Shown here: piece by piece, positions 18,970 through 32,129 of the stretch
How positions within the stretch are numbered: position 1 is the first letter of the stretch
How the letters are laid out: every line of letters begins with the position of its first letter
Source of the DNA: Eutreptiella sp. 'Long Island Sound 2002'
Lineage: Eukaryota; Euglenozoa; Euglenophyceae; Eutreptiales; Eutreptiaceae
Assembly: GCA_964036045.1 (NCBI GenBank)
Contig: OZ038391.1
Location: 42,171,621-42,235,620 of the forward strand
DNA: 64,000 bases
Reading direction: 5' to 3'
Made by a program: the position numbers and the translations under genes
The notes under the pieces: generated by a model
The model's input: the letters and a program-made list of their open reading frames with translations, nothing else
What the model was told of the DNA's origin: nothing
Databases searched by the model: none

Positions 18970-21900
18970 CCATTTGTGATGCTAAGGCTCCTACGACCAC
19001 TTTTGGGCAACATTCCATGGTACCACCATTCTATGCCAACCGGGTTAAAGTCGCACTGCGCACCCGCACCGCGTGCACTGCGTGCAAGGCACCCTCCAAG
19101 GCCATGCTATCACATCATAGTTCCCACGCCCGCCGGCAGCGTTTGAATCGAAATATCAACACCTGGGATCAAGGGTGGAACAGATCATCGCTGCACAACA
19201 AAACACAACACACAGCTCATGTGCCGTAGGGTCCACAATGGCCCTTTGGAGTGCAGGCCCCCTCACGCTCCCCATGCTCACGCTCTTCACCATCTTCAAG
19301 CGACCCCATCAACCAGCTACTGGCGGGGTTGGCCCAAGGGGTGACAGACACTGGGGCGTACGAGTGACGTGCGCTCTCCAATGGCTGACATGCATCCCGC
19401 CAAATAGCAGACACACACTTTGTCCAATGGAAACATACATGGCAGACAAGTACGTGCGCAGTAATGTATACCAGACATACACTCAGCCCTCAGGCTGCCA
19501 TGTTCACAGGGCCTGAGGGCTGACACGTCGCCGAACAGCACATATACACTGTGCCCAACGGTTGCCTCTCCTTTTAGAAAAGAGCGAATGCACCTAAGGG
19601 CATGGGCTGGGGGTGGGGGGGGGGTGGTCCGTGGGAGCCGGCCGCAACAGCGGCGGCTGATGGCAGTCCCCGCACCATTTATATTGACCGATTTCCGGTC
19701 CGTCTGTGCAGTTGAGAGCACAGAGGTAATGCACATACTGTCGACAAAACGCAGGGCGGTTCGAATCTTACTGACATCGACGATCTGCATGATACCTGAC
19801 CTGTCTATGGTGTGGGATTTTGTCCCCACCTATGATACCGTCCCGGTTTGGGAGTGTAGCCAGGATAATATACACGCATAAAGGGTAACAAGGAATGGCC
19901 CCAAAAGCCAAGCGCTGGCACAGGCCATTTGCTTCTTTTTTTTTTGGTCCAGACCTGGGGGAGATGCATAAAGGCCTCTTACTAGATAGACGGCACTGGA
20001 GAGAATTCTTGGAATCAGGGATCAGAGCTACATGACATGTACAGGGGGGGGGGGATGGGCATTTGGTGTCTAGTCAATTTCGCAGTGATTAAATTTCGCA
20101 GAGCCCTCTGGATTTTGTGTAACAAATTTCGCGGACACTCCCAGAAATGTTGTGGTATGTAGGGCTTTGCGGGCTTGCTGGAGCTTAGCCACAGGTGCCA
20201 CTCACAATGCAGGGGAGACCCATCTGCCACACCCTTTGTGGGCATTCATTGTTTGCGGTGGCCTTCCTCTTTTCAATTCACATCCATAAAAGATAAAAAA
20301 ATACCCAAAAAATTGGCAAGCTGGGGCTCTGCAGTGAAAAATACAAATAATAACTTGGCATACACACAATGCGAAACAGGATGTTGCAGAAGATTGAAAA
20401 TTTACTTCTTTGAGAGTTTCTTCTTGCATGCTGCAGCAAAATCTCTTGGAATTGAGCTATGCTTTTTGGGAATTGTCTACGGCGCCCTGTGTTTAACAGA
20501 GATTATCTGTTTAAAAGAAGCCGGGGAAGGAGTGGAGAGCAGGAGATAGAATTAAGGGGTGCACACACTCTAAGACAAATTTAGGTCCCCCAAAATGGGG
20601 ACCCCAGTTGCCCCCCCCCCCCCCCGCAACCCCACCAGAAATTTGACCCCCTTTTCATGCCTATCCTTGGCAACCACGTGTGGATAGTGTATGGGAAATT
20701 TTGCGGAAGCCCCTGGATTTTGTGTGGTAAAACTCGCAGCCAATTTGAAACAGCAAATTTCCCATGAGAAGTTTACTGCACACGAAATCCCCCCCCCCCC
20801 TTGTAAATAGGGTGAGCTAAATCTGAAACCACAAGATGCAGCAGGAACTGCCACACCCTTCGACATCCCAGGGTGCTGGAAAGACTGAAGGTTGAGAGGA
20901 AACAGCCGGCTGCATTGCAGAAGAGGGACGGGTACAGCATTTAGCTATGATTGGTCACTGTCCACTGCGAGACTGGGAACACTGCTGTCCCGACTCTGGC
21001 TCAGAGGAAGGGGCAGTCATGTGTGGTGCACAGAGCTGCTTGGGTTCGGGGGCTTGGGGATTGCAAGGCTGGGGGCACTGGGGACACTGGCACAGGCCAT
21101 TTGTTTCTAAAATCACGCATGCAGCTCTGGCCACTGCATGTGATTGTCGCGCAAAGCGTAATGCCCTGTCTGTCCCCAAACGATTGCCTGGCAAATTCGG
21201 TGCATGCGTGACTTGATTGGTGGCATACAGCCTCCTGGCGACATATCTGGGTTCTACTGCCATCACAGTCTCCAGTGGCAATGACGCCTGATGTACCATG
21301 ACCCTGAAGTGGTCTCACCCAAACTCGGATGGATTTCCGCTGCTGTTCCGCCCTTCCGCTTCAGCGCGCAGAAGACTAGAAGGCCGCAGGGCGGAACATC
21401 TGAAATCACCGTCTTGCACTGAGGGCAGGCAGAGCAATTCATCATTGGACACACGGCTCTGGCAGTACAAGAAGTGAGGCACAAGGGCGGCACAAGTGCA
21501 GGGGCCCGGCCCTAAAGCAGCACGACACTGCATCCGTCCACTGGCGTAGCGGGGCAAGCGTTGAAAATGGAAAGGGTAAATTCTCATAGTTGTGAGAATG
21601 ACCGCCCTTTTAATCTCGGAGAAACACCCACACCACTTTGTCCTGCGATTGTGACCACAAAGGCCACCGTCGTAATCACGAGTAATATGTGCCTGCCGTG
21701 CTCGGATAGAGGTGTGCTTACGCACATTGGGGCGGTCAGTGCACGCATCCAGTACGAGCCAGCACATTGTACGTCTGTCTTACCAGAAGCAGTAAACAAA
21801 AGCAGGTCAGCAGTGGGGCCAACTGCTGCAGACTTCTCCGGGCGGCTACCTTCTGGAATGGCTGTTGGCAGTTCTAGCCAAACACGAACCGCAAAGTCAC

Positions 21901-22251
21901 AGCTGATGCAAATTGAAATATGGTCCTGCATATGCCCCGGGGTATCTTGTCAGCGGCGGTAAAAGAATGACGTGCAGAATCGAAATGGAAACGAGAAGGG
22001 CCCTGAAGCGCACAGTACTCAGCCAAATCGGTAGAGACAACGCCCCCCGCCCCCCAACACACATGGCGGAGCAGTTCCAAACAGTCACAGCGTGTTCAAG
22101 GCCGCTGCCACAATGACGGGCGCGACGGGCCCGACGGCAGTTGTGGGCCAACCGAAGGTGGACCCAATTTGGGGGTAAAGAACGGAAATCAGTATCCGCG
22201 AACACACCGCCCGCGGGTCACCCTCCGGTCCTCCCATTCATCACATCAGAT
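18970..22251. other. Intergenic region, no gene recognised
   Basis: Short frames on both strands lack known motifs. Poly-C runs occur at about 20611 and 20791. A copy of the dispersed repeat described at 14020 lies at 20825-21010. Confidence 0.45.
20825..21010 (+). repeat. Dispersed repeat, copy 2 of the family at 14020-14330
   Basis: It shares GGAACTGCCAC, CATCCCAG and the AAGACTGAA-type stretch with the first copy, in the same order and orientation. Confidence 0.5.
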
Positions 22252-22983
22252 TTAGCGATCGGGCGGGGTCGCCACAGGCAGCGTGGGGGCAGTGATCACG
22301 CGGGAGAGGGACCGCAAGTCCTGCGGGAGGGGGCTCGCGTCCTGCTCGCCCCACGCGAACGAGAAAGAGGCGCGCTCCAGCGACGACTCATGATCGGGCC
22401 CCGGCTCTTTGGCGGCGGACTTGGAGGAGGAGGCGCGGCACGGGGACTCATGGACCTGTTGCCGGTCCGGACTGTGCTGCAGGTCCGAGTCCACGAACCC
22501 GTGCGGATGGGACTGACATGAGGACTGATTGGAGCTCAGCGACGTATGCGTGTGGGGGTCGGGGCAGTACGAGATGCAGCTCGCGTCCGCGTCCGCGAAC
22601 GTCGATACGCTGGACCCGCGCGCGTCCGCGAACGAGAAGGTGGCGGTGGTGTCGACGATGGACAGCAGCTCGTACACGACCATCTTCTCGGCCTTGCCCT
22701 TCACAGTCACGCCGCAGAGCTCGCGGGTGTGGACGCGGCCCTGCACGACGCGGTGCATCTCCGGGCCGATCAGGATCTCGGTCCCGTGCTCTTTGTTGAG
22801 CCCTTCCAGGCGGCTGGCGACGTTGACGGTATCGCCTGAACAGGGCATGGGTCGCATGGCGGCGTGTGCTGGTTGCGAGAGCGCTTCCTGGCGCACATAC
22901 CCCCCCACCCCCCCACCCCCAGAAAAGGCTCACACAGAGATGCAGACCGACAGCCCCCCCCCGCCCCCCAGGACACGCACCCA

Positions 22984-23022
<39 letters not shown>

Positions 23023-26000
23023 TCGCTTACTCACTCACTCACTCACGCGCTTGCGCGGACGACACAAAGCGACCGAGCACCGGGACAAACAGAAGCAAAG
23101 ACAGGCCCTGGCCGCAGTAAGAATCCCGTTAAGCCGCAATACAAAGCCCAGTCAGGCGGACATCATGAAGCCATGGACGCGACTAGGTGTAGGCGACTAG
23201 GTGTACCTTGCTGTAGCAGTACGAGGGGAGGGCGCCAAGGGGCATCTGCAGCTGCCCAGCCACTCGGGCTGAACCCCGAGCAAAGGAAACCCCGCATTTT
23301 CCACAATTGCAGGTCATGGTCAGCCCTCCCGCCAGCCCCTTACCCAACAGGCCCCAGCCTCAGCACTGCTGCAAAACGTGATCCCTGGCTTTAAGGGACG
23401 GCACCGAAAGAAGCGCAGCAGAGACTCTGCGCGCGTCGACCACAAAAAAAAAGAAGCAGGAAAAAGAAGAAGGAAAACAGAAAAGAAAACGGAGTCAACG
23501 GAATACTGGGGACAGGACAGTGCCCAGCAAAGAAGGGGAAAGACAGGCCCCAGGCCCCAGGGGCACGACGAATGCGCCCCCCCGAGTCGACGCAGACCGA
23601 TTTCCTGCGCCGCGCCCCGCTCAGCCCTTTGGCCGAGTCGGGGCACATCGCAGCGTCATCGTGCACCATCTGCCCCGCCACCCTCATCCGTCCCTTCCCC
23701 TGCACCGCGTACCTACGACGGTGTAGTTCATTCGATGCAGGGAGCCGAAGATCCCGGCGTACACGGGGCCCGTCTCCATCCCCACGCGGGCCCTCAGCAG
23801 GAGCATGCCGGGGTGGGGCGTCTTGGCCGCCTCCAGGCACTCCAACGCCGCGCGGCACGCCTGGAACTCGTGGTCCAGCAGGCGGTCGGGGGTGTTCCAG
23901 ATGGCCATGATAGAGTCCCCAATGTACTTGTCGATGAAGCCGCGGTGCTGGACGATGATGTTGGAGAGCCGCTCGAAGAACAGCGTCAGGTTGTCCACCA
24001 AATACCGTGTGTGGGTGGTCTCCGTCAGCCGCGTGAAGCTCTCGATGTCCAGGAAGAAGATGGTGGCCTGGGTCGGGGTCATGGACAGCTCGATGGGGCT
24101 GCCATGGGCCAACGAGTGCTTGACGACCTGCCGGAGGGGGAAGGGGCGGGCGTGGCGAAGGGCAGCGGCGGGGGCGTCGTCAGGGGGCAGGAGCAGGGGC
24201 ATGATGAGGAGAGCAGGAGGGTCATGGCCAGGGCATTTGGGCAGGGCAGGGGGTAAGGCCGGGGCGTTGGGCATGGGCAGGGGCAATGGCAGGGCCATGG
24301 GTGGGGGCAGGGGGAGGGATCAGTAGCAGCAGCACCTCCAGAGGTACGAATTTCGTGCACTCCACCAGCGTGGCCTTCATTCGGCTGAGGTTCCGGAAGA
24401 TGCAGACCAACTCGTTGAGCCACTTTTTGCAGCGGTGCGGGCGCTGGCGGATGTCCAGTTTGACGCAGTTGTCCATCTCGGACTCCAAATGCCGCAGCGG
24501 CTTGGCCAACAAGAACCACGCGGACACCAGCGCCACCGCCGTGACACAGAACAGCGTCCCCAAGCTCGTCAAGAACAGCAGCACGAACTTCTCCTGCGGG
24601 TGACCAATGCGCACGGGCAACGACACCCGACACTACCCGATGGGGACTGTACCCCTGGAGGAATTCGAAAAGGGGCGGGACGGTCTGTTTCATGGTCCCA
24701 ACAAATGACGGGAACGAAGACCCAATGCGTTGGATCGGCATTCCTGAGCTCTGGACACGTGGTCGGGCGAATGCATTCACTGGAAATGCCGTACGGTCCT
24801 CGCGATTCTTTGATTTTCAGCCTCAAACGGTCCAAAACGACGGAATTGCCCCCTGACGCCCCTTTCGTACTGTTGACACAGGACATCGACATGCTGACAC
24901 AGCCCCGGCTGTGGTTCACGGCGGGGGGGGGGGGGGCTTGCTGCACAGGCTCAGGAAGTGTGGCGGTTGGTACTCCCGGGGGGTGGGGGGGTGAAGAGGG
25001 ATGGCGGGGCTGAAATCGATTGGCGTCCGGCCCTAACATGTGCGATCAGTCGATATTTTCCCAATTTGCACGAAGAAGAGGTTCTGGTACACGCAGCAAA
25101 GGAAGAACGTTGGGAAACATGGGCATCACTAGAAAACACCGAAATGTTGAAACAACCGAGGATTGAGTGAGTGAGGGGCATGTAGATGCAACAAACAGGA
25201 AAGCGTTTGAGCAAAACGTGACCAAAATGAGATCACCCCTCGTCCACCCCGGCCACAAACACGCGGCACCTCCACTCTGGGTAACAGTCACTCAAGTCAC
25301 ACCATCCAGGCCGACATACGGCCATCTTACAGTCCCACAGATCGAATTGGGAACTGTTCGTGTTTGCGCAGACACGTTGAGGTGCCACGAACTCCAGTCA
25401 GCCCGCACGCCCGCGCGCACGCACCAGACACGCCCACACGCCCACACAAGCAGCACCCTGAAAGCCACGGTCGCAAGCATTCCTTCAGAGCACCCACACA
25501 CCTGCACGGGCCTTTCGACAGAGCTCAGGGGGTAGGACGACACTATGAAGTAGGGGGTGGCCTCTCCGGTGGACGTCACCAACTGCCTCATGCAGATGAA
25601 GTAGGACCCCAGCTCGAGCTCCCCCCGTCCGCGATACCCGCGGTGGTCCTCGTGTCCGGCGTTGCGCAGCCATTCATACGTCTGCCGGACGATCGCGCAG
25701 GTTGAGTCACTGGCGTTGAGGAGCGTGTGGTCGAGGTCGTCCGTGCGGCACGACGTGGCGATCAACGTGCCGCGGCGGCTGAAGACGAAGGTCGCGGACG
25801 TCTCTGACGACGCGCCCTCCAGACCCAACGTGTTGTTCGCCACGACCTTCCCCCAATGAGCAGCCTCAATCCACAAGAAATTGACGACGCGGCGCCCGCC
25901 CGTGCGAACCGTCCGTTGCTGACCCACCTGAGGCGGGGTGGCAAGGGCAGAGGCAGTGGACTGGCATGAGAAGGGACTGGCGGAGGCAGGGGCAAAGCAG

Positions 26001-28050
26001 GACAAGGGCAGCAGGGGCAAGCGCAGCGGCAGTGGCAGTGGTATTAGCAACGGCAGGCACCGGATAAGGGGCATTGGCAGTGGCGTGGGCATCGGCAGTG
26101 GCAGTAGCAGGGGAATTGGCGACGCCAGGCACGGGCAGGGTTCGGGGCTTTGGTAGGGGAACTGGCAGAGGCCGGGGCAGCGGCCGGGCAGAGGGAGTCG
26201 AGATGAATGGATGGGCTGCGCCTCAGTCGGTGCGCAACGCGGCCCAAGGAATCCTGTGTGCAGCGTGCAATGGGTTTGTGTGCCGAATCCTCATCATCAG
26301 GGGGCGCTTTGTCAAGCCGCGCGCTTTGTGAAGCCTCGCCTGCGTTCAGTGGTTGGGGCACGGCTTTCGTTGTTGATTGGGGACACCTGAGCACTGGGAC
26401 ATGGTCAATGAGAGGCACTGAAAATGTGTTGCCATTGGTCGCAGATGAACGGGAGAGCGCACGACAAGGGCCTGGGCTTTGGCAAAGGCAAGCGGGCCTC
26501 ATCCGGCCTCTTGCTGCACTGCGGGCACTCGTACGACACTCACGTAAGACTCCCAGTGTCTGACATGCAAACGCGCATGTGCTGGGCTTCAGGATGGTCC
26601 CTGGGGCTATCTCCCACTGCCAGAAGCCCAGTTCGGGGGTCAAGGCCGGGGGTTGTGCGCACGCAGTGCAACAACACGCCCGGCGGCCAAGAGGGGGGCA
26701 TGACCTCCAGCGAAGGCAGTCGGGTGTCACTGACGTGCTCTTTGGTCTGCACCCACGGGGCCAGCCACTCGGTCACAGAGTCGTCCTGGGAGAAGGCTGG
26801 GTGATCCTGAGGGTACACGGGCCACGAGGCCACCGTGTCCAGCAGGTTCCACTGGGTGTCCATCCGGACCTTCGTGAGGTTGGTGCCGTTCACGTACTCC
26901 CAGAACAGCTCCCGAAAGCCCTGACGGTCACATCGGCTTGCGCAGAAGTGCCAGCCTCCCTCGGGACCGTAGGCCTCGACGAAGGTGACACAGAGACCCT
27001 GGAGATGCACGGTGGTGGTGGGATGTGGGGGGCACGACACTCAATGGGGCCGGCTGCACGCTGAATACGTGGCGAACCGTGCAGCCCCCGAATTTGTTGT
27101 TAACTCCTGAATTACGTCTCACCCCCCCATACCACACAGAGCAGCGACATCTGAGGGCTTTGCCCCCCCTCCCCATACCGAGGTTCCATTTCTTCGCAGT
27201 ATGGCGGCGGGGGGGGGGGGGCGTAAATGCCACTTGATGGCCGTGGTTTGGAGTCTTTCGACGGGGGACCAGCTAGGCCTCTCAGACTGGCAGCACAAAT
27301 ATACCACCAGTGTGGACCAAGAGGTGAACTATCAGCCAAAATCCAATGCCGCATTGATGGTGGCAAAGACCAACGCACCACAGGGCTTGTGAGGGAGGCA
27401 ACCAACAACTCCGATATGCCCTGTTAGAACGGACCCACCAGCAGGTGTGAATGCACCAGCAGGTGGCTCCTTCCCAACTGTAGTTCCAAAAGGAAAGTCG
27501 AATTTGTATCAGGTCGTACCGGGCTGAGCCTCCCAAGCCCAGCTAAGCAAAGGTGTAGGTGGAACCTTTGGTGGACCATCCTTGTTTGACACAGCCACCT
27601 CCCAAGAGCTACTGGATTGCAACCATGCGGTATGCGGCATTGGGGGGGGGGTATGCAAGACGCGCAACTGGGTACACCGATCTGTGGTCCATAGATGCGA
27701 GACAAGGAGTAGTGGAGCCAGCCAATGCCTCCCCGCTCGGGTCACCAAGGACTCACCAGCGCCCAGGACAGTTTCGTACTACTGCTGTATGCCCCCTCAA
27801 GGGCTCGAACACAGGACCTCTTGGGTCAACACGAGGCGTCGAGGGCTGCAACGGATAGGAGGAGGCTGCGTGCGAGAGGACCTGGACGCGTTTTGCACTC
27901 TGAATCCAAGGCAGCATCACCCCCTTCAATTCCCGCTCAAGGGAGGGCGTGGGGATCGCGGTGGCGTGGCGCAGCCAGCTCTCCACATAGCTGATCCAGT
28001 GGTCAGCCTCGTCCAGCGCGATCTGGGCCTTGCAGTAGACCCCCTCGAAC
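22252..28050 (-). CDS. Class III adenylate cyclase, membrane-bound, with HAMP-like linker (multi-exon)
   Basis: Minus-strand exons, edges by GT-AG and phase where possible: 28050-27882, 26998-26544, 25927-25502 (extracellular sensor, Cache-like by position), a probable exon near 24880-24715, 24593-24336 (transmembrane helix LTSLGTLFCVTAVALVSAW, then HAMP-like LLAKPLRHLE), 24127-23713 and 22835-22252 (catalytic). The catalytic domain has FFLDIESFT (metal Asp), KYIGDSIMA (second metal Asp and the substrate Lys), GPVYAG, and DTVNVASRLE (adenine-side Asp, transition-state Asn and Arg). It should make cAMP from ATP in response to an outside signal. The 24127 and 22835 exons join in phase (a split Gly codon in VVGDTVN). 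The C-terminal 110 residues are Ser/His/Pro-rich. The 5' end and the junctions among the first four exons are not settled; the 26544 to 25927 junction does not keep phase as drawn. Confidence 0.8.
22978..23022. repeat. (ACGC)n microsatellite in a cyclase intron
   Basis: About ten copies of the tetranucleotide lie in the intron between the two catalytic exons, followed by CACT repeats. Confidence 0.9.
27272..27545 (-). repeat. Dispersed repeat inside a cyclase intron, inverted copy of 34088-34365
   Basis: This roughly 270-bp block matches 34088-34365 in reverse orientation at high identity, including the word for ATNNSDMPC on one strand. This copy has a stop where the other reads Trp. It lies between the 27882 and 26998 exons and is probably a transposon remnant. 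Confidence 0.75.
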
Positions 28051-30102
28051 CTTGTGGAGGGCAAGCGGAAGATGAGAGAAAGGGAGCCAGGGGGGGCATG
28101 CACGGGAAGGGGCTTGCAAGGCAGGGCAGGGCATGGCAGGACCACCAGGCAGAGCAAGAGCACGAGAGGGAAAAACGTGCAAGTCGCCATCCGACCACAC
28201 AGATGTCTGCACATTTCGCTCAGTGTGGTAGGCAGAGGGGATGGGGGCGGGCCAACGCTGAGCAGCGCATTGCGGTCCAGGGAAGGGGAAAGGGGCTGAG
28301 GTCAGGTGTAAGGCAGTGCAACGCGGACAAGGGCATGACGGGGTCATAATAAGGAGCATCCCTTGGGTCAGGGTCTTGACAGGGTCCCTCTCTGCCTGAC
28401 ACTTTGTCCCCACCTTCCCCAGAGACCCAGAGGCTCTTCTGTGCAGTGGTATGGCCATTGGGGGATATTTGCACCAGGCGCTACTTTTGCAGCGAGCACA
28501 CCCGGACTGTCCTGATTTTAACCCTCAAAATGGCCCCTAAGGAGAGCAAACCCATTGGCCACAGGAATCGCAGAAACACCTCTCCTTCCTACAAACATGG
28601 CACCATCAAGTGGGGAGGGCATGTTGAGATGTCTGAAAGGGAGCACCGTACATTTGCCAATTGAGACAAACCCCTCACTAGCACCGGAACGTTCAGCAAA
28701 CACAATCAGAAGTGGCCACAGGCTAAAGTACGGGTGCTTGGTCACGCCAGATGGCCAAATCTCCGCACCGCGCGCGCCGCATCAGGTGCTCCCCGCATAT
28801 CCTGCCCGCATGCCTGCAACATTGACCAAGCCCGGGCTTTGGGGGTACCTTTGGTGCGCAGCATCCAAGAGCAAATGAGTGCCCACTTGATTTGTGGTGG
28901 CGACACTGAGGATCATGACAGGGCTTGTGCTCACAATGCAGATCACCAACATCAGGAGGCAAACCGCCCAAATGGCGGGCAGCTTGCACGCCGTTTTGGT
29001 GCTCTGCGTGTCTTCATCACTCGGCCGTGACCTGCTGTAAAACCCGCCTGGGGAAATGCGCCCCTGTGAAGATGCCTTCTGCAAGGCCTCAACCTGCATC
29101 TTCGACAGGCCACTAACGCATGTCCCTGGATAAAGCTCTGCACACAATCAGTGGAGCCTGATGCAAACCCAACCACTGCGATTCCGGTCATGGCTCATGG
29201 CTGCATGTGAAGCTTGCCGGCGCTGGCAGAGGAGTCGACGCGGGGGGGGGGGGGGGGGCTCAGACGTTGCTGCTATCTTGGCAGTTGGCGACATCAATCA
29301 GCTTCTCGCCACTCCTAAGATCCAGGGGGGGGGGGTCATAATGCCATTGTGAGCAGTGGGATCAGCATTCCACCCCACAGAGTTGCACTTTTGTCCCCAT
29401 TCTCGAGAAACACAAACAACATCCGTCAACAAAAGTGGGTCACACAAAACACGCAGCACTGGACCAGCTACACCGGCTATACTATGCTGCACCCAAGCAG
29501 GCTCCATCGACCCCTGCGGCTTTCAGGGGAAGGGAACAAATTACCAGTCATCTACATGAATAAATGCTCACTGGAAGATGCACCTCAATCCTGTGCAACA
29601 GATCCACCCACCCTCATGGGCATTAAAGCCAGCTCCCTCAATCAGGTGCATCTGTCCATCCTCACGCAAATTCCACTGGTGGAGCCTGTGTGCTGGACCT
29701 GTGAGCTAGAACGAGACTGCTAAGAGGCAGGAGACAGGGCAGCAGAAACGGCACGGGTTTGTCCACGCATGGATATCTGGTGTGCCACTTGGAAAATGCT
29801 GAGATTTTTTGGGTGACTGCAAAGCGGCCTTCACTTCTTGATCGCCCAGCACCACCCTGCCCCTGCTATTGGACATGATTGTCCATTCCAGCCTTGGGGG
29901 GGGGTCATCCCTGAGCTAGTGCCAGGGATACTGGGGGAGTGTTTGCCCGGCGCGCTACTTTTCTATTAACTATCCCCACTTCAGCCCCAGATTTACCCTC
30001 TCATGGATAAGCCCTCTGAGTTGACCACGTTGCACTGCACACCTTCCCTACAAAGCATGTTGCATAATAAAGCAATAGCTGTGAATTCAACCACTCCAAC
30101 TG
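28051..30102. other. Intergenic region, no gene recognised
   Basis: A GGCGCTAC/GGCGCGCTAC word at 28478 and 29948 belongs to the GC-rich dispersed motif described at 32130. Poly-G runs lie at 29239 and 29323. No coding frame is supported. Confidence 0.45.
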
Positions 30103-30867
30103 TCATCCGTATTGTACTGAACAAACAACATTGCTCCCACAAGTATGGGTGTCAATACATTCAGTACAATAGTGCTCCTTACACTCATCACAAACTGCGA
30201 CGGTGGAGCCCTTCTGACAACAAAATACACACACTGCTGCCTCATCCTCTGCCTCATCTTGCGTGGCGGCCCAGTTGCTTTGGTCAGTCCAAACATGAGG
30301 CGGGACATGCTCCCATGGTCCATAGGGGGAGTGACAGACTTGCCTGTGAATGCAAAATTGCGTAAAATGCAACAAAATACGGACTGACTGGTGCAACTCA
30401 TTGGGGCCGCCACGCCAGATGTTCCTAACCAAACCCCAATGCCGCAACCGAGCAAACAGCTGCTCAATGTGTGCCCTATACCACTCGTGCACGTCATTGT
30501 AAGATTGTTGGCGGGCTGTCAAAGTGCCATTCTTTCTTCCAATGAATGGCACAATGACATGAATCCAGCCTTTATAAGCACCATCATGGCCCCCAACTTG
30601 GAAATCAAAGAAACCACCTTGGGTACGAGAAGGTCCATTCCCATCCCAAATCAAAACATCAACTGATGTCCCGGGGGCCAAGGGGCAAATCCATATAATG
30701 CTGCCCAACAAATCAAGGTTAACAGTCACCTTGTAAACATGCGAAGCATACTTAGGATTCCACAGGTCTGCAATCCATATCCCGCCACTGGAACTGAGTC
30801 TGTGAAATGCGTCACAAAGAATGGAAAATGCAACGTCAACCCTGCTTTCTCGGGGATCCCCAAACAA
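30103..30867 (-). pseudogene. DDE transposase (Harbinger/IS5-like) with C-terminal zinc-finger tail, partial
   Basis: The frame of about 254 residues holds YKVTVNLDLLGSIIWI and VDVLIWDGNG, then GGHDGAYKGW, LTARQQSYNDVHEWYRAHIE and QLFARLRHW. This is the order of the DDE_Tnp_4 fold (Asp, Asp, then Glu in the H-x-x-x-R...IEQ helix). The last 35 residues carry C-x2-C, C-x2-C, C-x2-C and H/C pairs (CVFCC, CDECKEHYC, CIDTHTC), resembling a B-box- or RING-like zinc site. The N-terminal part (HTH and first Asp) is missing: the upstream end runs into the minisatellite at 30848. A transposon fragment, not a host gene. Confidence 0.65.
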
Positions 30868-31405
30868 AGCGGGACATAATCAAAAGTGGCTGCCTCACCC
30901 CTGCTTTCTTGGGGGCCCGAAAGAGGGCGGAAATGTTATGTCCCCCATGCATTCTCGGGGGTCCCCAAACAAAGGGGGACAAAATCAGAAGTGATTGCCT
31001 CACCCCTGCCTTCTTGGGGGCCCAAAAGAGGGCGGAAATGCTATGTCACCCCTTCATTCTCGGGGATCCCCAAAAACAGGGGGACAAAATCAGAAGTGGC
31101 TGCCTCACCCCTGCCTTCTCGGGGGCCCAAAGGGTCCCCAAACAAAGGGGGACAAAATCACAAGTGGCTGCCTCACCCCTGCCTTCTTGGGCCCCCTAGA
31201 AGGCAGGGGTGAGGTATTCACTTCTGATTTTGTCCCGCTTTGTTTGGGGACCCCCGAGAAAGCAGGGGTGACATAGCATTTCCGCCCTCTTTTGGGCCCC
31301 CGAGAAGGCAAGGGTGAGGCATCCACTTCTGATTTTGTCCCGCTTTGTTTGGGGACCCCCGAGAATGCAGGGGTGACATAGCATTTCTGCCCTCTTTTGG
31401 GCTTG
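30848..31405. repeat. Inverted array of a roughly 105-bp minisatellite (palindromic locus)
   Basis: Units contain CCCCAAACAAAGGGGGACA, then AATCAGAAGTGGCTGCCTC, ACCCCTGCCTTCT and GGGCCCAAAAGAGGGCGGAA. About three and a half units run one way up to 31195. Then the sequence turns back through GGGCCCCCTAGAAGGC and two units run the other way to 31405. The arms can form a long hairpin or cruciform. Confidence 0.85.
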
Positions 31406-31606
31406 AAAACGGCTAAGAAGTCACCGATGGGGCCCTATGTGGGGCCAAGTCTTGGAAAGTTGGAGATAGCACCCGGGACCCCATCATTGGACAGGGGGTT
31501 CATATAGAAGAAAAAGGTTGAATGGGACCTGGGTCCGAATCGACGCACAGTGGCGGCTAAAGGCCAACGAAGTTTTGACCCCAAAACCCCCTCTCCCCTG
31601 AAAAAT

Positions 31607-31815
31607 GGTACACAGGTACCGGGGGCTGCAAGCAGGTCAACAAAGTGCTCCACACATGAACATCCGGGTATGCATATGCAGCAATGTTCGGCCGTTCCAT
31701 CATACGCCATTCCGGACCATAAGTCAACAGAGTGCGATATGTACAAACCCACAAACTGTTGCCTGTTACTCTGTCATTTAGCTCTGTTTTGTCGCCCAAA
31801 ACCTCTAGCCTCCAT
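31607..31815. repeat. Dispersed repeat, copy 2 of the family at 16277-16480
   Basis: It shares the GGTATGCATATGCAGCAATG word and the following order of shorter matches. Confidence 0.55.
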
Positions 31816-31920
31816 ACTACTGTACAACATGTGGTCTTGGTTCTCTAGACGCAGCACCAAGTTTGCATGATGCTGGCACTCTAGTGGCCAACCTAATCTG
31901 TGTCTCAGGATCCAAGGGGT

Positions 31921-31946
31921 GGTGTGTGTGTGTGTGTGTGTGTGTG
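31921..31946. repeat. (TG)n microsatellite
   Basis: About thirteen TG dinucleotides. Confidence 0.9.
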
Positions 31947-32129
31947 ACGCTGGCAATGAGGACAACTCCTTTGCAATCAAATTGCCCAAGGCGGACAGTC
32001 TGGTCGATTACATGATGGACTCATCCACTGAATCTTATAACAACAACAATAACGATTTCAGCGCCGATGTCAGCTCCACTAGAAAACACCTGCTGTCATT
32101 TCCAGGTCAAAAAAGTCTATCCTATGGGG

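Noticed and set aside
22860-23200. Thr/His/Ala-repeat proteins over the ACGC microsatellite
   Set aside because: They are frames created by a tetranucleotide repeat inside a cyclase intron.
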